NCBI RefSeq assembly: GCF_900119825.1
Contig: NZ_FPKR01000002.1
Span: 62,001 to 126,000, forward strand
Source: Chitinimonas taiwanensis DSM 18899
GTDB lineage: Bacteria; Pseudomonadota; Gammaproteobacteria; Burkholderiales; Chitinimonadaceae
DNA length: 64,000 nucleotides
Direction: 5' to 3'
Below, piece after piece: positions 57,034 to 64,000 of the stretch. The translations under genes and the position numbers were made by a program. Each line of letters opens with the position of its first letter. Within the stretch, counting starts at the first letter, position 1. A model generated the notes under the pieces. That model saw nothing but the letters and a program-made list of their open reading frames with translations. It did not search any database and was not told the DNA's origin.

Positions 57034-57810
57034 TTACTTGCCCCAGACTTCGAAATTGAAGTACTTGTCGTTGATCTTCTTCCAGGTGCCATTGGCGCGG
57101 ATGGTGCCGATGGCCTTGTTCAGGGCGGCCTTCAGATCCTGGTCGCTCTTGCGCACTGCAATGCCAGCGCCCTCACCGAAGTACTTCGGCTCATTCAGCA
57201 CCGGGCCCACAAAGCCCCAGCCCTTGCCGTCGGCGGTCTTCAGGAAGCCTTCATACACTTCCACGCTATCAGCCACGGTACCGTCCAGGCGGCCGGACTT
57301 GATGTCCAGATAGACCTGATCCTGGGCTTCGTACGGCACGACCACGGCGCCAGCGCCTTCCAACTCACCCTTGGCATATTTTTCCTGGGTGGAACCCTTG
57401 AGCACGCCGATCTTCTTGCCCTTCAGGTCGGCCGGCACGTTCTTGATCGCGCCACCCAGCTTCACGACGATGCGCGAAGGGGTGTTGTAGTACTTGCCGG
57501 TGAAGTCGACGGCGCGCTTGCGCTCTTCGGTGATGGACATCGAGGACACGATGGCATCGTACTTCTTGGCATTCAGGCCGGGGATCATGCCGTCCCAGGC
57601 TTGTTCAACGAATACGCACTTGGCCTTCAGCTCGGCACACAGGGCGTTGGCGATATCCACGTCAAAACCGGTTGGCTTGCCATCGGGGGTCTTGTAGGTG
57701 AAAGGCTTGTAGGTCGCATCGATACCGACGCGAATTTCTTTCCATTCCTTGGCGGAAGCAGCTACGGACAGCGCCAGTGCGATCGCACCGAACAGCGCAG
57801 TTTTCTTCAT
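57034..57810 (-). CDS. aotJ: Arginine/ornithine-binding periplasmic protein AotJ
   Basis: I start at ATG 57810 (MKKTALFGAIALALS) with AGGAG upstream, 258 residues; the longer frame covers the promoter. It has a signal peptide (cleavage near ASAKE) and the family-3 layout: IRVGIDATYKPFTYKTPDG, GFDVDIANALCAELK, DAIVSSMSITEERK and LDGTVADSVE. It resembles lysine/arginine/ornithine-binding proteins and feeds the AotQMP transporter. It is the first gene of the arginine run. Confidence 0.95.
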   Translation of the reverse strand: MKKTALFGAIALALSVAASAKEWKEIRVGIDATYKPFTYKTPDGKPTGFDVDIANALCAELKAKCVFVEQAWDGMIPGLNAKKYDAIVSSMSITEERKRAVDFTGKYYNTPSRIVVKLGGAIKNVPADLKGKKIGVLKGSTQEKYAKGELEGAGAVVVPYEAQDQVYLDIKSGRLDGTVADSVEVYEGFLKTADGKGWGFVGPVLNEPKYFGEGAGIAVRKSDQDLKAALNKAIGTIRANGTWKKINDKYFNFEVWGK

Positions 57811-57897
57811 TGCCTTACTCCTAATTGTGATGTGCTTTAGAAAGGACCCGGGAAGACGCCGCATTCCACGGCCATCTGCAAGCCAGTGCCGGAACTG

Positions 57898-57942
57898 ATT
57901 GTAAGCCCGACAGGGCAGCGGATAGCTTCCCTGAATGCGACA
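57898..57942 (-). promoter_or_regulatory. ArgR-type operator and -10 element of the aot operon
   Basis: On the minus strand, TGTCGC (57942-57937), N8 and AA (57928-57927) match the ArgR half-site exactly; TACAAT (57903-57898) follows after 23 bp. The predicted transcript would have about an 80-base leader before aotJ. Confidence 0.7.
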
Positions 57943-58060
57943 TTTTCGTACACGGAGCGTGGCAGCGTGCAACAAGTTTAACAAGCAGACGCTAATGGAT
58001 TTCCCCAAGCTGTTGCCTGCATACCAATTCACGCAATGCGGCCTGCAGTCTATAACAATG

Positions 58061-58105
58061 TGTCGCATCCCCTAATACAGGTAGTCGATTTACTGCGGCT
58101 ACAAT
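58061..58105 (+). promoter_or_regulatory. ArgR-type operator and -10 element of gdhB
   Basis: TGTCGC (58061-58066) is followed by AA after seven bases (AT at exactly eight), and TACAAT (58100-58105) lies 23 bp beyond the 16-bp site, the same geometry as the aotJ promoter facing the other way. Confidence 0.6.
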
Positions 58106-58203
58106 ACGCCCCGAATTCGCAGGCAATGGGATTCCAGACTGCACAGTCTGTCTATACAAGCGAACGCCCACGAAGCGCTCGTTTGCTGCCCACCAGGAGA
58201 TAA

Positions 58204-61200
58204 ATGAAGATGCAAAGCTTCCACGCCAGTCTCGTCGCCGACATCCAGCGCCATGCCGATGCCCGCGAGGCCGGTCCGGTCGACCTCGCCGCCCTGATCG
58301 AAACCTATTACGCCGATACCGATGCCCACGACCTGTCCGGACGCGAAAGCCAGGACTGGTACGGCGCTGCGCTGGCCCACACCAAGCTGGCCGCCTCGCG
58401 CAAGCCGGGCGAGGCCTTGGTTCGTGTGTACAACCCAAGCTTCGACGACCACCGCTGGCAGACCAGCCACACCGTGATCGAGCTGGTCAATGACGACAAG
58501 CCCTTCCTGGTCGACACGGTCAGTGTGGCCCTGAACCGCCTCGGTTACGCGATCCACCTGATCATCCACCCGGTGCTGCGCACCGAGCGCGATGCCAAGG
58601 GTAGGCTGAGCAAGGCCGGCAGCGGCGCAGCCGAATCGTGGATGCATCTGGAGATCGACCGCATCAGCGACAAGGCCAAGCTCGACGAGATCAAGGAAGA
58701 GCTGCTGCGCGTACTCGGGCAGTTGAACGACTGCGTGGAAGACTTTGGCGCCATGACCGGCAAGCTGGCCGAGATCCATGCCGAGCTGAAGAAGCGCAAG
58801 CCCGTGGTGGACAAAACCGAGTGGGAGGAAAGCCTCGCCTATCTCGACTGGCTGGCCGACGATCACTTCGTCTTCCTCGGCTATCGCGACTACGACCTGA
58901 CCGATAGCAAGGATGGCGTGCAGCTGACCATCGTGAAGAACTCCGGCCTTGGGCTGTTGCGCGGCGAAACCCGCGGCGCCCATTCGGCCAGCTTCGCCGC
59001 CCTGCCGGCCGAGATCCGCGCGCTGGCACGCGACAAGACCCCGCTGCTGCTGACCAAGACCAATTCGCGCTCGACCATCCACCGCGGCACCTATCTGGAC
59101 TGCGTGGGCCTCAAGCGCTACGACGCCAAGGGCAATGTGGTCGGCGAGCGGCGCTTCCTCGGCCTCTACACGGCCAAGGCCTATAACACCCCGCCGCACC
59201 AGATTCCCGTGCTGCGCCGCAAGATCAATGCCGTGATGGCCGCCAACCAGTTCGCGGCCAGCAGCCACAAGGGCAAGACCCTGCTCAATGTGCTGGAAAC
59301 CTATCCGCGCGACGAGCTGATCGAGATCAGCGAAGCCGCCCTCGGTGAAATCGCGCTCGGCATTGCCAATCTGCAGGAACGCAGCCGTGTGCGCGTGTTC
59401 ATCCGCGAGGACCTGTATCGCCGCTATGTGTCGGCCCTGGTCTACCTGCCGCGCGATAACTACACGACCGATGTGCGCATCAAGATGCAGCAGATGTTGC
59501 TGACCGCCTTTGGCGGCACTTCGAGCGAATTCAATGTGCTGCTGTCGGACTCCATCCTGGCGCGCATCCACTTCATGGTGCGCACGCCGGCTGGCTCCAC
59601 CCTGCCCGACTACGATCCGCGCGAGATCGAGAACCAGATCGCCCATGCCACACGCCGCTGGGCCGACGATCTGCAGCTGAACCTGGCCGCCCATGCCGGC
59701 GAGGAACGCGGCATGGCGCTGAATGCCAAGTACGCGAAGAGTTTCCCGGCCGCCTACTACGCCGATTACGACGCGCGTACTGCGGTCAGCGATATCGAGA
59801 AGATCGAAGCCGCACTGAAGAGCAAGCAGCTGACCATGAAGCTGATGGATGCCACCTTGGCCGATCCGACCCAGCATCGCTTCAAGATCTTCCGCGAAGA
59901 CCCGATCGCGCTGTCCGACAGCCTGCCGGTGCTGGAAAACATGGGCGTACGCGTGCTGGAAGAACAACCCTATACGCTGAAGTTCGCCGACCAGGGCCGT
60001 GCCTGGGTCACCGATATCGCTATCAAGCTTCAGCAGCCAGGCCTGCTGGACGATGAAGCGCGCCGCGAGGCCTTCCAGCAGGGCTTTGCCGCTATCTTCG
60101 AAGGCCGCGCCGAGAACGACCGCTTCAATAATCTGGTGCTGCTGGCGGGCCTCGAGTGGCGCGAAGTCGTGCTGCTGCGCGCCTATGCCAAGTATTTGAA
60201 GCAGATCGGCCTCAATTACAGCCTCGACCATATCGCCGAGCGCCTCGCGCACTTCCGTGCCATTGCACGCGATCTGGTCAGCCTGTTCCTGGCCCTGCAC
60301 GAACCCAAGCAGAAGCGCGCCAAAGAGGCCGAGCCGCTGTCGAGCAAGATCCGCGAAGCGCTGGCCCAGGTGCCGAGCATCGACGACGAGCGCATCCTGT
60401 CCGGCTTCTTCCATGCGATCAGCGCCACGCTGCGCACCAATTTCTTCCAGCCGGGCAAGGATGGCAGCGTCAAGGACTACATCAGCTTCAAGTTCGAGAG
60501 CGCCAAGATCCCGAACATGCCGCAACCGGTGCCCTTGTATGAAATCTTCGTCTACTCGCCACGCGTGGAAGGTATCCACCTGCGCTTTGGCAAGGTAGCG
60601 CGCGGCGGCCTGCGCTGGTCAGACCGCAAGGAAGACTTCCGCACCGAGGTGCTCGGCCTCGTCAAAGCCCAGCAGGTGAAGAACACGGTGATCGTGCCGG
60701 TGGGCTCCAAGGGCGGCTTCGTGCTCAAGCAGGCGCCGGCCATGTCGGATCGCGAGGCCTATCAGGCTGAGGGCGTGGCCTGCTACAAGACCTTTATCCG
60801 CGGCCTCTTGGACCTCACCGATAACCTGGTCGATGGCAAGGTTGTACCGCCCAAGGCCGTGCATCGCCGCGATGCGGACGATCCGTATCTGGTGGTGGCC
60901 GCCGACAAGGGCACAGCGACCTTCTCCGACATCGCCAACGGCGTGTCGCAGGAATACGGTTTCTGGCTGGATGACGCGTTCGCCTCGGGCGGCTCGGTCG
61001 GCTACGACCACAAGAAGATGGGCATTACCGCCAAGGGCGCCTGGGAGTCGGTCAAGCGCCATTTCCGCGAAATGGATCACGACACCCAGAAGCAACCGTT
61101 CACCGTGGCCGGCATCGGCGACCTGATGGGCGATGTGTTCGGTAACGGCATGCTGTTGTCCGAGCAGATCAAGCTGGTGGCAGCCTTCAACCACCTGCAT

Positions 61201-62982
61201 ATCTTCCTCGATCCGAACCCGGACCCGGCCAAGAGCTTCAAGGAACGCCAGCGCATGTTCGCCCTGCCCCGTTCCAGCTGGGAAGACTACGATGTGAAGA
61301 CCATCAGCAAGGGTGGTGGCGTGTTCTCGCGCAGCGCCAAGTCGATTCCGCTCTCGCCGGAAGTCCGCAAGGTGCTCGACGTGACCGAAGAGAGCATGGC
61401 GCCGAACGATCTGATTCGCGCCATCCTGAAAGCGCCGGTCGACCTCCTGTACAACGGCGGCATCGGCACGTATTTCAAGGCCAGCACGCAAAGCCACGCC
61501 GAGGCCGCAGACCGCAGCAATGACGCGCTGCGTATCGACGGCAAGGAAATCCGCGCTCGGGTGGTCGGTGAAGGCGGCAACCTCGGCTTCACCCAATTGG
61601 GTCGGGTCGAATACGCGCAGAACGGTGGCCATATCTGCACCGACGCGATCGACAACTCGGCCGGCGTGGACTGCTCGGACCACGAAGTCAATATCAAGAT
61701 CCTGTTCGGCCGTCTGGTGCAGGCTGGCGATATGACGCTCAAGCAGCGCAATGCGATCCTGGCCGAGATGACCGACAACGTCGGCGAGCTGGTGCTGCGC
61801 GACAACTATCTGCAGACCGCGGCGATCAGCCTCGAGCTGCAGCAGGCCCAGTCGCTGCTCAGCGTGCACAGCCGCTTCATGCAGAGCCTGGAAAAGGCCG
61901 GCCGCCTGAGCCGCCGCATCGAGTATCTGCCCAATGACGCACAGCTGGCGGACCGCCAGGCTGCTGGCCAGGGCATGAGCAGCCCCGAGCTGGCTGTGCT
62001 GCTGGCCTATGCCAAGCTCGGCCTGTTCGATCAGCTGATCGCCTCGCCGCTGCCCGCCATGCCGGAATGGGACACGCTGCTGGAGGCCTACTTCCCGACC
62101 AAGATGGTGGAGAAGTTCAAGAAGCAGCTGCCCAGCCATCCGCTGCGCAGTGAGATCGTGGCCACCGTACTGACCAATGAGTGCGTGAACCGCATGGGCA
62201 TCAGCTTCGTGTTCCGCGTGGCCGAGGAAACCAATGCCAGCCCGGCCGCCATCGTGCATGCCTGGAGCCTTGCTTCGCGCCTGATGCAGGCCGACAAGCT
62301 GTGGCTGGAACTGGAAGCACTCGACAACAAGGTGCCGACCAAGACCCAGTACGCGCTGATGCTGGAAGTGCGCAAACAGCTCGAGCGCGTGGCGCGTTGG
62401 GTGCTGAATGTGCAGCTGACCGAGGCCGATGCCGACAAGCGCATCAAGCAGCTGACCGAGGAAATCCCGGCCCTCCTGCCCAAGCTCGACAAGTGGCTGT
62501 CGGACAAGCCGGCCTTCATCAGCGAGCAGGCACGCCTGAAGGATGCCGGCGTGAAGAGCGAGTTGGCCGCCCGCGTGGTGAGCCTGGACGCGCTCCTGGC
62601 CCTGCTGGACATCGCCCGCCTGGCGCGCGAAAGCAAGGCCGGGGTCGAAGAGGTGGCCCAGGTCTACTTCAAGCTGGAAAACGCCTTGCAGATCGACTGG
62701 CTGCGCAGCGTGGTGGATGGCCTGCCACGCGACAACCGCTGGCAGACCCTGGCCCGCATGGCCTTCCGCGATGAGCTGTACCGCGAGCACGCCAGCCTGA
62801 CCCAGCGCGTGCTGCAGCAGGATGGCAAGAACGCGGCCAAGCAGGTGGAGAACTGGCTGAAGACCCGCGCAGCCGCCATCGAGCATTGCAGCAAGATGTT
62901 CGAGGAACTGCGCGTGGCCGTGCCGGACCTGGCCATGATCTCGGCCGCCATGCGCGAGATCCGCAGCCGCCTGGCAGCCTGA
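58204..62982 (+). CDS. gdhB: NAD-specific glutamate dehydrogenase, large (180-kDa) type
   Basis: The 1592-residue protein fits the L-GDH180 class described from Streptomyces and Pseudomonas. About 700 N-terminal residues hold ACT-like regulatory domains; the catalytic part has GGLRWSDRKEDFRTEV and VPVGSKGGF (about residue 832, substrate Lys), then DSVGYDHK-type and GEGGNLGFTQLGR nucleotide-site motifs near 1120-1140, and a long helical C-terminus. It deaminates glutamate to 2-oxoglutarate with NAD. In P. aeruginosa GdhB is induced by arginine through ArgR; here it is next to the arginine operon and ends at its own terminator. Confidence 0.95.
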   Translation: MKMQSFHASLVADIQRHADAREAGPVDLAALIETYYADTDAHDLSGRESQDWYGAALAHTKLAASRKPGEALVRVYNPSFDDHRWQTSHTVIELVNDDKPFLVDTVSVALNRLGYAIHLIIHPVLRTERDAKGRLSKAGSGAAESWMHLEIDRISDKAKLDEIKEELLRVLGQLNDCVEDFGAMTGKLAEIHAELKKRKPVVDKTEWEESLAYLDWLADDHFVFLGYRDYDLTDSKDGVQLTIVKNSGLGLLRGETRGAHSASFAALPAEIRALARDKTPLLLTKTNSRSTIHRGTYLDCVGLKRYDAKGNVVGERRFLGLYTAKAYNTPPHQIPVLRRKINAVMAANQFAASSHKGKTLLNVLETYPRDELIEISEAALGEIALGIANLQERSRVRVFIREDLYRRYVSALVYLPRDNYTTDVRIKMQQMLLTAFGGTSSEFNVLLSDSILARIHFMVRTPAGSTLPDYDPREIENQIAHATRRWADDLQLNLAAHAGEERGMALNAKYAKSFPAAYYADYDARTAVSDIEKIEAALKSKQLTMKLMDATLADPTQHRFKIFREDPIALSDSLPVLENMGVRVLEEQPYTLKFADQGRAWVTDIAIKLQQPGLLDDEARREAFQQGFAAIFEGRAENDRFNNLVLLAGLEWREVVLLRAYAKYLKQIGLNYSLDHIAERLAHFRAIARDLVSLFLALHEPKQKRAKEAEPLSSKIREALAQVPSIDDERILSGFFHAISATLRTNFFQPGKDGSVKDYISFKFESAKIPNMPQPVPLYEIFVYSPRVEGIHLRFGKVARGGLRWSDRKEDFRTEVLGLVKAQQVKNTVIVPVGSKGGFVLKQAPAMSDREAYQAEGVACYKTFIRGLLDLTDNLVDGKVVPPKAVHRRDADDPYLVVAADKGTATFSDIANGVSQEYGFWLDDAFASGGSVGYDHKKMGITAKGAWESVKRHFREMDHDTQKQPFTVAGIGDLMGDVFGNGMLLSEQIKLVAAFNHLHIFLDPNPDPAKSFKERQRMFALPRSSWEDYDVKTISKGGGVFSRSAKSIPLSPEVRKVLDVTEESMAPNDLIRAILKAPVDLLYNGGIGTYFKASTQSHAEAADRSNDALRIDGKEIRARVVGEGGNLGFTQLGRVEYAQNGGHICTDAIDNSAGVDCSDHEVNIKILFGRLVQAGDMTLKQRNAILAEMTDNVGELVLRDNYLQTAAISLELQQAQSLLSVHSRFMQSLEKAGRLSRRIEYLPNDAQLADRQAAGQGMSSPELAVLLAYAKLGLFDQLIASPLPAMPEWDTLLEAYFPTKMVEKFKKQLPSHPLRSEIVATVLTNECVNRMGISFVFRVAEETNASPAAIVHAWSLASRLMQADKLWLELEALDNKVPTKTQYALMLEVRKQLERVARWVLNVQLTEADADKRIKQLTEEIPALLPKLDKWLSDKPAFISEQARLKDAGVKSELAARVVSLDALLALLDIARLARESKAGVEEVAQVYFKLENALQIDWLRSVVDGLPRDNRWQTLARMAFRDELYREHASLTQRVLQQDGKNAAKQVENWLKTRAAAIEHCSKMFEELRVAVPDLAMISAAMREIRSRLAA

Positions 62983-63001
62983 TCGCCCTGATGTAAGCCT
63001 T

Positions 63002-63031
63002 AAGCCACCCTCCTGCGAGGGTGGCTTTTTT
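63002..63031 (+). terminator. Intrinsic terminator of gdhB
   Basis: AAGCCACCCTC pairs with GAGGGTGGCTT over an eight-base loop, with a T-run after it, 19 bp beyond the gdhB stop. Confidence 0.9.
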
Positions 63032-63170
63032 CTTGCTGGAGACATGCCGGCGCGCCATGGCGGCAAACATGGCAAGGGCCGCGCCAGTCAAGGCTGTTAA
63101 ACTGACGCGCCGCTGACACCTTGTCGCGCACGCCTGCTCACGCCGCTGCCTGAAACTAGATACGTAACGC

Positions 63171-64000
63171 ATGCCACAAGCCACCCGCTCTTACCTGCTG
63201 CGCATCCTGCTGATCACAGCCGTGTACTGGCTCGCCGCCCAGCTCGGCTTTGCCTTCCTGGGCCAGGGCTATCTGACGCCGGTCTGGCCGCCGGCCGCCG
63301 TCGCCTGCGCGGCCGCGCTGCTGTATGGGCCGCAAAGCCTGATCGGCGTGGCGCTGTATATCTTTCACGACTATGTGGCGGTCGATTACCAGAACAGCGC
63401 GCGCTACGCCTGGGGGCTGATTGAACCCCTGAGCATGCTGCTCTCGGCCAGCGCGGTTAGCTGGCTGGCCCGCCGCCAGCGCTTCGACCTGAGCCTGAGC
63501 AGCGTACGCGCCAATGTATGGCTGATGCTGCTGGCGCTGTTGTATGCAGCCCTGAATGCGGGTGCCGCCACGCTTGGCTACTGCGGCTGGGCCAAGCTAC
63601 TGATCTGCGCCCAGCAGGGCTGGCTCGTGCACTGGTTCCAGGCTGCGCTCGGCGATCTATTCGGCGGGCTGATCTGCCTGCCCGCCCTGCTGTCCTGGGG
63701 TTTGCGCCTCGATGTGCGTGCGCGCAGCCAGCTGGCCGACCCAGCCAGCTACCGGCCGATTCCACTGCGCATGAGCCGCGCGGAAGTCCTCTTCGTGCTG
63801 GCCGCCCTCAGCTGCGCCGCACTGGCCTGGTGGCTGACCCGCTTCGCCCCGATGCCGGTGCAGCTGATCGGTTTCCTGGCCCTGCCGCTGCTGGTGTGGG
63901 CGGCGATGCGCTTCCCGCCGCTATTTGTGCATTCGGCCATCCTGGTCACCGGCCTGGTCACGATTGCCTTGCAACTGACCGGCCAGCCGCAGGCGCCGGT
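63171..64000 (+). CDS. MASE1-domain membrane sensor, partial
   Basis: The frame is open from ATG 63171 (MPQATRSYLLRILLITA) to the window end, about 276 codons; an in-frame stop just upstream makes this the first start. The part seen is almost wholly membrane, with about eight hydrophobic segments. TPVWPPAAVACAAALLYG and the following spacing fit MASE1, an integral membrane sensory domain. MASE1 is usually joined to a GGDEF/EAL module or a histidine kinase, which must lie beyond the window. No good ribosome-binding site is visible. Confidence 0.8.
   Translation, partial: MPQATRSYLLRILLITAVYWLAAQLGFAFLGQGYLTPVWPPAAVACAAALLYGPQSLIGVALYIFHDYVAVDYQNSARYAWGLIEPLSMLLSASAVSWLARRQRFDLSLSSVRANVWLMLLALLYAALNAGAATLGYCGWAKLLICAQQGWLVHWFQAALGDLFGGLICLPALLSWGLRLDVRARSQLADPASYRPIPLRMSRAEVLFVLAALSCAALAWWLTRFAPMPVQLIGFLALPLLVWAAMRFPPLFVHSAILVTGLVTIALQLTGQPQAP

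Larger units (their letters stand above)
57811..58203. other. Divergent regulatory gap between aotJ and gdhB
   Basis: A 393-bp region without a gene. It holds two oppositely facing ArgR-type promoters (57898-57942 minus and 58061-58105 plus), each listed separately. Nothing else is obvious. Confidence 0.8.

Noticed and set aside
58099-60579. 826-codon and (60619-63075) 818-codon open frames antisense to gdhB
   Set aside because: Both are codon-bias shadows of gdhB; no ribosome-binding site, no recognisable domain, and low-complexity His/Gly/Gln composition.

Overview
The window is a high-GC (roughly 60-65% by eye) bacterial chromosome segment. It looks like a flagellated betaproteobacterium, probably near the Neisseriales/Chromobacteriaceae. 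The evidence is the metG-mrp-dcd neighbourhood, a divergent suhB/trmJ pair, an RpoN-type promoter before flgJKL, and a Pseudomonas-like arginine catabolic locus (aot-argR-aruCFGDBE). This placement is inference; no rRNA or tRNA gene is present to anchor it.

Layout. 1-7.8 kb: the 3' end of an ABC-F (Uup-like) gene, an operon of a Cache/HAMP/GAF/HD-GYP protein plus an orphan solute-binding protein, and, divergently, a SiaA/SiaC/SiaB-like phosphatase-phosphoprotein-kinase switch. The fourth gene of the switch operon is a degenerate HD-GYP protein instead of the diguanylate cyclase SiaD. 7.8-14 kb: prfC, a chemoreceptor, a conserved hypothetical, a thioredoxin-like [2Fe-2S] ferredoxin, an alpha/beta hydrolase and a CbiM-like permease. 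14-19.6 kb: an accessory island of minus-strand genes that I read as an integron-cassette cluster without integrase (CALIN-like). It has recognisable attC sites, 5' boundary hexamers complementary to the R'' cores, two IS110-family left ends, and two extra copies of the 3' end of the permease gene. 19.7-32.9 kb: housekeeping genes (peroxiredoxin, dcd, mrp, metG, acyP, dnaE) mixed with GNAT, HAD, 2OG-Fe(II) oxygenase and solute-binding genes. 32.9-37.8 kb: flgL, flgK and flgJ (transcribed flgJ-K-L). 37.8-43.4 kb: a second AT-richer accessory region with a truncated IS110 transposase, two cassette-like genes and a family of membrane proteins (two DUF6708-like paralogues and a small PH-like one). 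43.4-63 kb: suhB/trmJ, then the whole arginine route. The minus-strand run aotJ-Q-M-O-P-argR-aruC-F-G-D-B-E is followed, divergently, by a 180-kDa NAD-glutamate dehydrogenase gene. The window ends in a MASE1 sensor gene.

How the genes work together. The arginine locus takes up arginine (AotJQMP), senses it (ArgR), succinylates and degrades it to glutamate (AruFG, B, C, D, E), and feeds glutamate to 2-oxoglutarate (GdhB). Three promoters (aotJ, aruC, gdhB) each carry a TGTCGC-N7/8-AA motif 21-23 bp upstream of a -10-like hexamer, a shared architecture expected for ArgR activation. The Sia-like module probably links a phosphorylation switch to c-di-GMP through an HD-GYP partner.
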